From Candidatus Bathyarchaeota archaeon (lineage in GTDB: Archaea > Thermoproteota > Bathyarchaeia > Bathyarchaeales > WUQV01), in the NCBI GenBank assembly GCA_009889585.1, contig WUQV01000251.1, positions 1-23,517 on the forward strand: a stretch of 23,517 nucleotides of DNA, written 5' to 3'. Position 1 is the first letter of the stretch. Each line of letters begins with the position of its first letter. The translations under genes and the position numbers were made by a program. This document shows, one piece after another, positions 15,553 through 22,863 of the stretch. Below the pieces are notes generated by a model that had not been told where the DNA came from, searched no databases, and saw nothing but the letters and a program-made list of their open reading frames with translations.

Positions 15553-15668
15553 TTGAACTACGTCCTCATCCCTATGTCATGCCCTTGATTTAAGGGCAAC
15601 CGATCAATAAATCGTTTACATGAAAGTTAGCCAGAAAGCCTCTTACTTTAGTTAAGGGGATGCCCCTC

Positions 15669-15905
15669 ACTTTTATCCGTCAGGACTTGAGGGGGACGGC
15701 CTGCCGTTAGGGCGGAAACAGGACGACGCACCCTTTGAGGGCGCCGATAGACGCTCTTCATTTGAAGAGCGTGCTAAGGGGTGGTGGCACACCCTTCGCT
15801 TCGAAGGCGCGAGCCATGAAGGACGAGGCGACAACCGATGAGTCGCTGAGCGATGAGCGACCACCAGAAGCGAGAATCTCCCGGCTTCAGTCGTGGAGAG
15901 TGTCA
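15669..15905 (+). ncRNA. Candidate structured RNA resembling a TnpB guide-RNA / IS200-IS605 right end
   Basis: Four hairpins lie in line: ACGCTCTTCA/TGAAGAGCGT (15751-15772), CCTTCG-ctt-CGAAGG (15793-15807), GTCGCT/AGCGAC (15842-15861) and an imperfect TCTCC.CGGCT/AGTCG.GGAGA (15877-15899), followed by TGTCAA. The last hairpin plus TCAA resembles the imperfect right-end hairpin of IS200/IS605 elements, which is also the 3' part of TnpB omega-RNA. A continuous plus reading across it (IDALHLKSVLRGGGTPFASK ... EARISRLQSWRVS) could be a relic of a tnpB 3' tail. TTTTATC at about 15669-15676 is a possible promoter. No tnpB body is present upstream because sua5 begins there. RNA or IS identity is inference. 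Confidence 0.4.
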
Positions 15906-16061
15906 AAGAAGGCTTTAAACGAGAGAACAGCTCGAAATGAGCGCTCGAAGCGACGCCTTCAAAGCCGCCTTAGCTACGGCTATAACCGCCTGCGCTATTA
16001 GGTATTTTTTAAGGGATAATGAAGCTCAATAAAAGCCCCTTGAATCAAAAGGACCATAAAA

Positions 16062-16070
16062 CTATATATT
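16062..16070 (+). promoter_or_regulatory. TATA box of the GYD/RAM-like operon
   Basis: CTATATATT is centred 25 bases before ATG 16091, the spacing of a leaderless archaeal transcript. It sets the start of the following gene. Confidence 0.6.
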
Positions 16071-16090
16071 TCTCGTTAAATCAGCTAAAA

Positions 16091-16585
16091 ATGCCCCCTC
16101 GTCCGGAGGCAGAAGGGATGGTGCTTTATATAAGCTTGATAAGAAGCGTTCCAGCATATACGAGGGAAGTTGAGCGCAAGCTCGTGGAGTTGGCCAAAGC
16201 CCCGCCAGCGGGGATAAAGGTCGAGAGGATCTTAGCTACGTTTGGAGCTCTCGATTACGTGTTGCTCTTTGACGCCGAGAGCCCAGAACTGGCCATGAAG
16301 TGGATCATCGACAACGTAAGGGCTGTCGCAGGCATAACGAGCACGGAGACGCTTCAATGCCAACATGTAATACCGCTACCTTTACCAGCTGAAATCATCA
16401 TCTCACTTGAAGAGGCTCTTAAAACAGAACCTCCGTTCGAACGCTTAGCGATTCCGGAGAGAGTGTTAAGAGAATGGGTTCGGTATGAGTTAACAAAGGC
16501 TAAGGTGACGATTACCGCTGAAGTAGAAGACGCTATCGTTAAGTTGGTCGCTCATACTCTGGCGAAAATAGAAGGGATAGAGTAG
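16091..16585 (+). CDS. GYD/RAM-like ferredoxin-fold protein with extra C-terminal domain
   Basis: 164 residues. Residues 10-90 show the alternating strand/helix pattern of GYD or Lrp-effector domains: MVLYISLIRSVPAYTREVER, RILATFGALDYVLLFDAESP and AVAGITSTETLQ, where TFGALDYVLLF corresponds to the (G)xYDxV strand and TSTETL to the last strand. Residues 100-164 are an additional, probably helical domain I do not recognise (PERVLREWVRYEL; VEDAIVKLVAHTL). The start at 16091 is preferred over 16019 because of the well-placed TATA box. The small gene at 16592 follows 6 bases after the stop and is probably cotranscribed. It may be a small-molecule sensor. Confidence 0.7.
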   Translation: MPPRPEAEGMVLYISLIRSVPAYTREVERKLVELAKAPPAGIKVERILATFGALDYVLLFDAESPELAMKWIIDNVRAVAGITSTETLQCQHVIPLPLPAEIIISLEEALKTEPPFERLAIPERVLREWVRYELTKAKVTITAEVEDAIVKLVAHTLAKIEGIE

Positions 16586-16591
16586 TACTAT

Positions 16592-16813
16592 ATGGAATCC
16601 GAGCTTATTAATATGATCGTTAAGTTAATCCTTAGAGGGACCCGTCAGCAGAATGAAGTAGCAGAGATATTGAAGGTAATTGCTGAAAAGCTTGCTGAAA
16701 AGGTGAATATTCAAACTATTGATGAGCTTAAAGAAGCGTTAGATCGTCTTAATGTCAGAAAATGGGATATCTTCTTTTGGAAATGGATAAAAATCTCTTT
16801 CCGAAAAACCTGA
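16592..16813 (+). CDS. Small hypothetical helical protein
   Basis: 73 residues, starting 6 bases after the preceding stop. The first 50 residues are amphipathic helices (IVKLILRGTRQQNEVAEILK; IDELKEALDRL), resembling the C-terminal extension of its upstream neighbour in style. The last 20 residues (WDIFFWKWIKISFRKT) are aromatic and basic and may be a frameshifted tail. No family is recognised. Tight spacing suggests that it works with the GYD/RAM-like protein. Confidence 0.5.
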   Translation: MESELINMIVKLILRGTRQQNEVAEILKVIAEKLAEKVNIQTIDELKEALDRLNVRKWDIFFWKWIKISFRKT

Positions 16814-16820
16814 AGCTTAA

Positions 16821-16994
16821 ATGCAGTCAATGGACCTTTTACTCGCTCATCCCCTTTCTATCCTGCTTCATGAGAGCAACTTACGCTGCTAGCTTCAGAA
16901 TGCTCCTGAGGCTGCTAGCAGATTCTTTGGAGGTGGGCCCTCTTTCTTAAGGATCCTTAGAAAAGATCTCACGGTAGAGCCCATTTGTGTTTGA
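16821..16994 (+). other. Short reading frame interrupted by an in-frame TAG
   Basis: ATG 16821 opens MQSMDLLLAHPLSILLHESN, then LRC, TAG at 16890-16892, then LQNAPEAASRFFGGGPSFLR followed by ILRKDLTVEPICV to TGA 16992-16994. GGATAAAAAT near 16783-16792 could be a TATA box for a leaderless start. The two halves look continuous, so this is a nonsense-mutated remnant or, less likely, a readthrough gene. No family is recognised. 16995-17064 is empty. Confidence 0.3.
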
Positions 16995-17064
16995 ATTTAA
17001 TGTAAGGAGACCTTAAGGCTGAAGGATTAAGAGTCTTTCAACTTCGCCTTAGTCGTGAAGAGCG

Positions 17065-18243
17065 TTATGGCCTCACGCCATCTCTCACATACCGTAATAC
17101 CTGCTCCTTCGTTAAATCCTCGATGCCCATGTCCTTCAGGGACCTTCCCTCCTTGAAGAAGTCCCGTTGACAAATGACGCAGCCAAGCCGTATGAGCGAT
17201 TCGATTATCGGTACGTCAACGCCGAACTTCTTAGCGAAGTTATAATACGCGACCGTTCCTATCCCAATATCCTCGACGAAGTATCGATGTTCAACCGATA
17301 AAGGCCCCGTGATCGCCGGAAGGATGACGTCGGAGAAAGGCGCTAAGTATTCAACGCCCATGGCGCTCGTCTTCATGAAGAATTGCTCTCGATCGTATCG
17401 TACGATTTTAATGCCGATGGCATTCGCTATTTTAAGCATTTCTTGATAAAATGCCCATTGAAGCCTTGAGATGCTCGGGCTCATGCCGTGTTTGTACATG
17501 CTCCACTGCCCCCTCGGTACGCCGAATATCCCCTCCGCCTCCGATACCTCCATGGCACCTACGTTGCAGACGGACCCCGGCACGTGGACGACCGGGTTAG
17601 GGTTGTTAAAGCCGACGGCGATGACGGTGTCCGCTCTCTCAGGCGCGGAGAGCCCGTCGAATGCCGGAAAGCCTTCGAACGCCTTCGCGAAAGCATCTCC
17701 ATCCTTAGACGGAAGGGCGTCGTAAAACAGCCTATACGTACGGGCGACGCAATTGACCTTGCCGGGGGCAAGGAGCCTCGTTCCATAAGGCATCGAGTTA
17801 AAGCCCCCAACGATAACCTTCGCTTCTACGCCTTTCTCATTCATTAATCGCCTTAGCATAAGGGAGCCGAAGTTATCTGTGAAGACGGCAACGACTTGTC
17901 CGTCTTCAAGATGTGGCACAATTCTTTCGAAGAAGGTCGTATGGCCGACAGCTGGCACGCTAACGATTACGAGGCCAGAGCCCCTTAACGCCTCAGAAGG
18001 ATCTGTCGTGATTACTTCGACCTTCGCGACGCCAGCTCTTTTGAACCATCTGAAGTTTATTTGAGCTCCTCCAAGCTCTATTTCGCCTGTTTTTAATACG
18101 TCGCCTAAGCTCGTGGGGGCTATCTCAGGCAGCTCGTAAAGGCGAACCTTGCAGCCGGCTAACGTCAGGTCAGCGGCGAACGTTTGAGCCGTCGCTCCTC
18201 CGCCAGCGATGGCAATCGGCTTTTCGAGTATCTTGCTGCGCAT
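17065..18243 (-). CDS. NAD(P)-dependent octopine/opine dehydrogenase family protein
   Basis: About 392 residues. The N-terminal Rossmann domain begins PIAIAGGGATAQTFAADLTL (a GxGxxA dinucleotide loop), with VVAVFTDNFGSLMLRR and IVGGFNSMPYGTRL. The C-terminal octopine-DH-type domain shows FNNPNPVVHVPGSVCNVGA (with the family NPxxH), MYKHGMSPSISRLQ and EDIGIGTVAYYNFAKKFGVD. The family reductively joins an amino acid and a 2-oxoacid. ATG 18243 lies 25 bases from the TATA box CTTTAAAG (18271-18264); GTG 18252 would add three residues. It is divergent from homoserine dehydrogenase. The substrate is unknown. Confidence 0.88.
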   Translation of the reverse strand: MRSKILEKPIAIAGGGATAQTFAADLTLAGCKVRLYELPEIAPTSLGDVLKTGEIELGGAQINFRWFKRAGVAKVEVITTDPSEALRGSGLVIVSVPAVGHTTFFERIVPHLEDGQVVAVFTDNFGSLMLRRLMNEKGVEAKVIVGGFNSMPYGTRLLAPGKVNCVARTYRLFYDALPSKDGDAFAKAFEGFPAFDGLSAPERADTVIAVGFNNPNPVVHVPGSVCNVGAMEVSEAEGIFGVPRGQWSMYKHGMSPSISRLQWAFYQEMLKIANAIGIKIVRYDREQFFMKTSAMGVEYLAPFSDVILPAITGPLSVEHRYFVEDIGIGTVAYYNFAKKFGVDVPIIESLIRLGCVICQRDFFKEGRSLKDMGIEDLTKEQVLRYVRDGVRP

Positions 18244-18263
18244 AGTTGACACGTGGACATAAT

Positions 18264-18271
18264 CTTTAAAG
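18264..18271 (-). promoter_or_regulatory. TATA box of the opine dehydrogenase gene
   Basis: CTTTAAAG, palindromic, centred about 25 bases from ATG 18243 on the minus strand. It indicates a leaderless transcript and decides the start. It lies 69 bases from the divergent homoserine dehydrogenase start, so a regulator bound here could affect both. Confidence 0.5.
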
Positions 18272-18339
18272 GCTTCTTAAGCTTTTGCTCCATAAGCCGC
18301 CCACGTTTAACGAACGTTGAGGATTCAAGGTGAGCGTAA

Positions 18340-19389
18340 GTGAAGTTTAACATAGCCTTCATAGGGTTCGGCGTCGTAGGGCAAAGCTTCACTCGCATAT
18401 TGCTTAAGAAAAGGGATTTTCTACGTAAGAAGTACGACCTCGATTACGACGTAGTAGCGATATCCGACATAGTGAAGGGCTCTGTCTTAGACGAACGAGG
18501 GCTCAACCTTTCGTCCATCTTAAAGCTCGTTGAAAGAGGAAGGAGCATCGAGCTTTACGAAGGAGGACGCAAGGGTCTCTCCAGCTTGGAGACGATTCAA
18601 GAAAGTAACGCGAACGTAATCGTGGAGGTCACGTGGACGAACTTAAGGACCGGCGAGCCAGGTTTAACCCACGTAAGAAAGGCCTTGGAGTTAGGCAAGC
18701 ACGTCATAACGACTAACAAAGGGCCTATCGCCGTAGCTTATCGAGAGCTTAAGCGCCTAGCTGATTCACGATATGTGTTCTTAAGATTTGAAGGAACGGT
18801 CCTCTCTGGTACGCCTGCGTTAAACTTGGGCTTAGAGGCGCTCGCAGGGTCGTACGTCAAATCCATAAGGGGCATAGTGAACGGCACGACGAATTACATC
18901 CTAACGGAGATGGAGAAAGGAAGGTCTTACGCAGAAGCCTTACGGGAGGCGCAAAGGCTCGGTTATGCGGAAGCCGATCCGACGATGGACGTTGAAGGTT
19001 GGGATGCTGTCGGCAAGATGGTAATCTTAGCAAATGTCTTAATGGATGGCGACTTGAAGGTTGACGACGTTGAACGCATCGGGATAACTGGAATTACTTC
19101 ATTTGATCTGGAGAGGGCGTTAAAGGAGGGCTGTCGGATAAAGCTCATAGCGAAGGCATGGAGGGAGGATGATGCAATTAAGGCTAAGGTCTCGCCCGAG
19201 AAAGTGCCTCTGACGGACTTCCTCGCTTACGTGGATGGGACATTAAACGCGTTGACGTTCTCCACGAATTGTATCGGGGATATAACGATCATCGGTCGAG
19301 GGGCTGGCGGCGTTGAAGCGGCACATGCCCTTTTAAGCGATTTAATCGCTGTAAATCGTCATCTATCGTTCATGGAAGGACGTCGCTAA
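18340..19389 (+). CDS. hom: Homoserine dehydrogenase
   Basis: Reduces aspartate semialdehyde to homoserine for threonine and methionine synthesis. 349 residues without an ACT domain. Motifs: IAFIGFGVVGQS (GxGxxG, 9-14), VTWTNLRTGEPG, KHVITTNKGPIA with the conserved lysine, RGIVNGTTNYILTEM, and EADPTMDVEGWDAVGK with the catalytic Asp/Lys region. It starts at GTG 18340 (MKFNIAFIG), preceded by AAGGTGA at 18328-18334. Lack of an ACT regulatory domain means feedback control, if any, would be external. Stand-alone RAM proteins nearby are possible sensors, but this is inference. Confidence 0.95.
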   Translation: MKFNIAFIGFGVVGQSFTRILLKKRDFLRKKYDLDYDVVAISDIVKGSVLDERGLNLSSILKLVERGRSIELYEGGRKGLSSLETIQESNANVIVEVTWTNLRTGEPGLTHVRKALELGKHVITTNKGPIAVAYRELKRLADSRYVFLRFEGTVLSGTPALNLGLEALAGSYVKSIRGIVNGTTNYILTEMEKGRSYAEALREAQRLGYAEADPTMDVEGWDAVGKMVILANVLMDGDLKVDDVERIGITGITSFDLERALKEGCRIKLIAKAWREDDAIKAKVSPEKVPLTDFLAYVDGTLNALTFSTNCIGDITIIGRGAGGVEAAHALLSDLIAVNRHLSFMEGRR

Positions 19390-19589
19390 AGATGATGCTT
19401 ATCCGAATTCATCGCCTTATCTACGAGGTCTAGTCCAAGAGCTCGGCCTTGAGATGAGATGTTTACGCTATCTTAACGATAAGAGGGCTAATAACCTCGC
19501 CTCCCTCGATTCTCTCTTGAGATAGAGCCTTCGCAAAGGCGCGGCCTATTGTAAAACTTTCAATTCTATAGCTCAATGGTCGTAGGGGA

Positions 19590-19721
19590 ATGGGCCTTAG
19601 AGACGTAGAGTTTGCCTTTATAGGAGGAGTCAACGGCTGGATCTTCTACACCCCGTTGACCTCACCTAACCTCCGGTGGGCATGGGATGCCTCGAATTAT
19701 GGGAAATCGACCATCTACTAA
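19590..19721 (+). pseudogene. Remnant of an unidentified protein C-terminus
   Basis: ATG 19590 to TAA 19721 reads MGLRDVEFAFIGGVNGWIFY followed by TPLTSPNLRWAWDASNYGKS and TIY. The aromatic, well-ordered sequence looks like the end of a real enzyme or structural protein, but no complete gene precedes it. On the minus strand an overlapping open reading (SYRIESFTIGRAFAKALSQE) is a less likely alternative. The rest of 19390-19589 has nothing I can name. Confidence 0.35.
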
Positions 19722-19747
19722 GTCGTATAACTCGTTCGAAAGAGAAT

Positions 19748-19754
19748 TTATAGA
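19748..19754 (+). promoter_or_regulatory. TATA box of the DMT transporter gene
   Basis: TTTATAG is centred 30 bases before ATG 19781, predicting a leader of only about four bases. Confidence 0.5.
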
Positions 19755-19780
19755 GGCGAAATTACTATGATTAGCGTACG

Positions 19781-20656
19781 ATGAAGTTGGATTACGGATC
19801 GACGGTAAGCTCAAGGGCCTTAGGATATCTATCCGTAGCCGTCGCCGCAATCATCTGGGGCTCTAATGGAGTGATCGTGAATTGGGTTCCCCTTAACGCG
19901 TATGCTATCGCCTTTTTCAGGGTCTTATTCGCAAGCTTAACTCTCCTACCCGTAGTGCTCTTAACCCAAAGGCATGAGGCATTAAGGGCAACTACAGCTT
20001 GGCGAAGTATGCTGGCCTTAGGGGTACTATTGAGTTTAGGTTGGGGCTTCCTCTTCTCCTCGATGAAGCTAATTGCCATAGCTAGCGCTGTTTTATTGAA
20101 CTACATGGCGCCTATCTTCGCAGCTCTGCTTGCACCAGTATTCCTGAAGGAGAGGATCGAAAGGATTACCGTAGCGGCATTAGCCATATCCATGGCGGGA
20201 ATGGTGCTGATATCTTCTCAAGAGATCTTCCGAGCTGGAGACTTGAACCTCCTAGGGGTAACCTTTGGGTTGCTTGCCGGTCTCGCTTATGCCGGGTTCA
20301 TAATCCTATCCAAAAAGACTATGAGCGATTTTTCCAGCCGAATCGTAGCCCTATACTCCTACTCAGCGACCATGGTCTTTCTCGCCCCATCGTTGATCGG
20401 CGTCGATTTATCCATGGATGTAGCCTCATGGATGCTTCTATTGATATTGGGAAGCTTCAACACTGGTTTCGCCGTTACGCTTTATTTGTACGGGCTTAGC
20501 TTGATTAAAGCTCAAAAGGCTGTAGTCTTCACGTATTTAGAGCCCGCGAGCGCTTTGGCTTTCGGCTTCCTCTTCCTAGCTCAACAGCCAACGCCTCTCA
20601 TGCTCTTAGGGGGTTCCTTAATACTTTCCGCAGGGTATATCGTAGCCTCAAGATAA
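19781..20656 (+). CDS. EamA/DMT-family transporter
   Basis: 291 residues with about ten hydrophobic segments and two EamA repeats. The first repeat begins YLSVAVAAIIWGSNGVIVNW, with the diagnostic W-G-S/x-N in helix 1; MAPIFAALLAPVFLKERI ends repeat one with the usual P-x-x-x-x-x-x-x-x-x-x-x-x-E-R signature. The second repeat includes GLLAGLAYAGFIILSKK and YLEPASALAFGFLFLAQQP. DMT exporters often move amino acids or metabolites. Its position beside homoserine dehydrogenase and an opine-type dehydrogenase makes amino-acid export plausible but unproven. It is transcribed alone. Confidence 0.93.
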   Translation: MKLDYGSTVSSRALGYLSVAVAAIIWGSNGVIVNWVPLNAYAIAFFRVLFASLTLLPVVLLTQRHEALRATTAWRSMLALGVLLSLGWGFLFSSMKLIAIASAVLLNYMAPIFAALLAPVFLKERIERITVAALAISMAGMVLISSQEIFRAGDLNLLGVTFGLLAGLAYAGFIILSKKTMSDFSSRIVALYSYSATMVFLAPSLIGVDLSMDVASWMLLLILGSFNTGFAVTLYLYGLSLIKAQKAVVFTYLEPASALAFGFLFLAQQPTPLMLLGGSLILSAGYIVASR

Positions 20657-20733
20657 GATATCGATTTCATGAAACTTTATGAGCGGACTGAGGTCGCCAA
20701 TTAGGAAAGAAGAAGGGATGGCTTGCAGCCAAT

Positions 20734-20962
20734 TTACTCGGCCGCCTCTATAATGGTCTCCGTACTTTTAACCCCTAGCGTCGCGTTCACATTGGTTGTT
20801 AAGGCGCTTAAGGCCTCGTAAGTTGGGGCCTCAGCGAAAGCAATCACGTCGTGCTTGCCGAATACGAGGTAAGCGCTTTTGACCTCTAGGAACTTCTTCA
20901 CAGCCTCTAACAACTCCGGGTCCTCTCCTAGGGAGAACCCTAATTAAGATGCAGGATTGCAT
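20734..20962 (-). pseudogene. Frameshifted stand-alone RAM (Lrp effector) domain gene
   Basis: ATG 20962 opens MQSCILIRVL, the first strand of a RAM domain. After one frameshift near 20930-20945 the reading continues as SLGEDPELLEAVKKFLEVKS, then AYLVFGKHDVIAFAEAPTYE, then LGVKSTETIIEAAE to TAA at 20736-20734. These segments supply the remaining strands and helices in order (YLVFGxxDVIA; VKSTETII). A single base change would restore an ordinary protein of about 75 residues, so it is either a recent pseudogene or a sequencing error. It follows the intact RAM gene by 11 bases, a tandem pair. Confidence 0.75.
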
Positions 20963-20973
20963 TTTCCCACATC

Positions 20974-21198
20974 CTAAAAGCTGACAAGGGTCTCCATGGC
21001 CCTAACCCCTAGCAGGCCGTGAAGCTTTAACACGACTTCGCCAAGCGCCTTAAGATCGGCAACCTCTACCTCCGCAACCGCGTCCCATCGCCCGTGAACG
21101 CCGAAGGCCCTTTTCACGCCTTCGATCCTCTTCAATTCCTCTACAACTTCCTTAAACTTACCGGCCTCGCAGCAAACCAAAACGCAAGCTACTACCAT
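20974..21198 (-). CDS. Stand-alone RAM (Lrp/AsnC effector) domain protein
   Basis: 74 residues: MVVACVLVCCEAGKFKEVVE, IEGVKRAFGVHGRWDAVAEV and LLGVRAMETLVSF. The pattern is a complete Lrp/AsnC ligand-binding fold without an HTH domain. A longer reading from 21363 exists, but its extra 55 residues do not fit the family. The chosen ATG has a GGTAGGA just upstream and a TATA-like AATTATAAC on the minus strand (about 21241-21233). The cysteine-rich first strand is unusual. It is probably cotranscribed with the frameshifted RAM gene downstream and may sense amino acids for neighbouring metabolism. Confidence 0.82.
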   Translation of the reverse strand: MVVACVLVCCEAGKFKEVVEELKRIEGVKRAFGVHGRWDAVAEVEVADLKALGEVVLKLHGLLGVRAMETLVSF

Positions 21199-21232
21199 TC
21201 CTACCGCCAGATCAAGTGATGAAGCAGTAACT

Positions 21233-21241
21233 GTTATAATT
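21233..21241 (-). promoter_or_regulatory. TATA box of the RAM gene pair
   Basis: AATTATAAC on the minus strand, about 39 bases before ATG 21198. It would yield a leader of about 12 bases containing GGTAGGA. Between 21242 and 21574 I see no intact gene; a plus-strand reading KRLQAKCYDVKKEPYDKLFL followed by WIRRL ends near 21429 and may be a remnant. Confidence 0.45.
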
Positions 21242-21580
21242 TCCCATGATTTCCCAACTAAAACTAGCTGCGGTAAGCTAAAACCTTCAAGCCGTCTTAA
21301 CGAGGCTTCATCTCGAAGTAGCGATAGGGCATCTTGCCCATAGCAAGTATGAAGCGTCTTCAAGCCAAGTGCTACGACGTCAAGAAAGAACCTTACGATA
21401 AGCTCTTCCTGTGGATCAGAAGGTTATGAGAAATGCCTTGCCGAAGCGGCTAGTCAAGGTTCCATCAAGCGTAAGGCATCGCGAGGTACGGCGCTTAAAC
21501 TTTAACTGTCATAGCATAACCAGCGCGATATCAAAAAGTTGATAGTAAGGCTTTCGTGAAGTATCTCAAGGTCGGTGTCC

Positions 21581-22723
21581 ATGAGGATCCTTACCTTGGG
21601 CTGTGGGTACATAGGCTCAGTTCTAGTAAAGCATTTGTCCGAAAGGGCTCCCTCCGCGGAAATCGTCATCTCAGATGAAAATAAGGAGACTATCGAAAGG
21701 GTTGTTCTATTGATTAATAGAGATAAGGTTAGTTCCTTTCAATTAAATTTCTCCGATTACGATAGGCTTGTGAAAGTGGCAAGGGATTTTGATATTTTAA
21801 TTGGGCTCGCCCCTGGAAGGTTGGGCTATAAAACGATGAAGGCGGCAATAGAAGCTTCCGTTGATATGGTAGACCTTTCTTACATGCCAGAGGACCCATT
21901 AACTTTAAATGAAGATGCTTTAAAAGCTGGCGTAACGATAATACCTGATTGTGGAGTTGCTCCTGGTTTAAGTAACATACTCGTTGGTAGAGCGGTGAGT
22001 ATGCTCGATAAGGTTAAAAGCGTGCATATATTAGTTGGCGGTCTTCCTCAGATGCGCATACCACCTTTAGATTATAAGGTAACTTGGTGCGTAGAAGATT
22101 TGATAGAAGAATATGTAAGAAAAGCAAAGATCGTTAAGGATAGTATAACTATTGAGGTAGAAGCGCTAGATGGTTTGGAGGAAATAGAATTTCCAAGTGT
22201 AGGTAAACTTGAAGCATTTTACACAGATGGAGTAAGAACTTTGCATCATACGATAAAGGGTGTTAATGATATGTGGGAAAAAACTTTAAGGTACCCAGGT
22301 CATGCTGAAAAAATTAAGCTACTAAGAGATCTTGGATTTTTCGATGAAAAACCGATGATAAAGGGTATCTCTCCACGTAGTATCACAGCTAAACTGTTAG
22401 AGCAGAAGTTAAGCATGCCAGAGATTAAGGACCTTTTAGCAATGCGAGTAGAAGTGGATGGTGTTAGAGAAGGAGTAAAAATTCGCTACATTTACGAAAT
22501 CTTAGATTATTATGACGAGAGGAAGAACGTAACGGCTATGGGAAGGACTACGGCGTATACAGCTTCGATCGTGATACAACTTTTAGCTGAAAATGTTATA
22601 AGGGAAAATGGCATAGTCCCTCCAGAAAAACTTGGGATGAGGGAAGATGTATTCGATAGGATTTTAATGGAGCTTGAAAGGGATGGTATAAAAGTTAATG
22701 AGAGAAAAATAGAATTAGTCTGA
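21581..22723 (+). CDS. Saccharopine dehydrogenase-like oxidoreductase
   Basis: 380 residues. The N-terminal Rossmann loop is LTLGCGYIGSVL (GxGxxG, 7-12), followed by FDILIGLAPGRLGYKTMKAA, VDMVDLSYMPED and VTIIPDCGVAPGLSNILVG, the core of the saccharopine/lysine-6-dehydrogenase-like family. The C-terminal part contains the substrate domain (MRIPPLDYKVTWCVEDLIEEY) and ends with YDERKNVTAMGRTTAYTASI. It may oxidise or reductively aminate an amino acid; the exact substrate is unclear. GTG 21575 would add two residues. Beyond about 21700 the gene is clearly richer in A/T than the adjacent core genes. Confidence 0.88.
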   Translation: MRILTLGCGYIGSVLVKHLSERAPSAEIVISDENKETIERVVLLINRDKVSSFQLNFSDYDRLVKVARDFDILIGLAPGRLGYKTMKAAIEASVDMVDLSYMPEDPLTLNEDALKAGVTIIPDCGVAPGLSNILVGRAVSMLDKVKSVHILVGGLPQMRIPPLDYKVTWCVEDLIEEYVRKAKIVKDSITIEVEALDGLEEIEFPSVGKLEAFYTDGVRTLHHTIKGVNDMWEKTLRYPGHAEKIKLLRDLGFFDEKPMIKGISPRSITAKLLEQKLSMPEIKDLLAMRVEVDGVREGVKIRYIYEILDYYDERKNVTAMGRTTAYTASIVIQLLAENVIRENGIVPPEKLGMREDVFDRILMELERDGIKVNERKIELV

Positions 22724-22784
22724 ATACTTCTTCAGAAAACGTAAATAAGCGCTGGTAGTTGGAAAATAGTTAGAGCTAGAAAGC

Positions 22785-22823
22785 GGCCGGGATGAGGTGG
22801 CCTGGAAACCTACGGGCCTGTGG
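22785..22823 (+). tRNA. Orphan 5' half of a tRNA-His gene (ends at position 37)
   Basis: From G-1 (22785): acceptor strand GCCGGGA, TG, a D-arm with perfect AGGT/ACCT stem, A26, anticodon-stem strand CGGGC, and CTGTGG including the GTG anticodon (22820-22822). Compared with the complete tRNA-His at 23349 it differs at 6 of 39 positions, two of which keep or improve pairing in the D-arm. Similarity stops exactly after nucleotide 37, the canonical archaeal intron/split position. No matching 3' half (needing GCCCG, a T-arm and TCCCGGC) exists in the rest of the window. It may be a split tRNA half, an intron-bearing gene that lost its 3' exon, or a relic. Confidence 0.7.
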
Positions 22824-22863
22824 GATCCCTTAAAAATACCTCAAAATATAAAGGCAGTCAGAG

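Noticed and set aside
15669..15905. RNase P RNA or SRP RNA
   Set aside because: The hairpin run suggested a large ncRNA, but the conserved RNase P and SRP core sequences are not visible.
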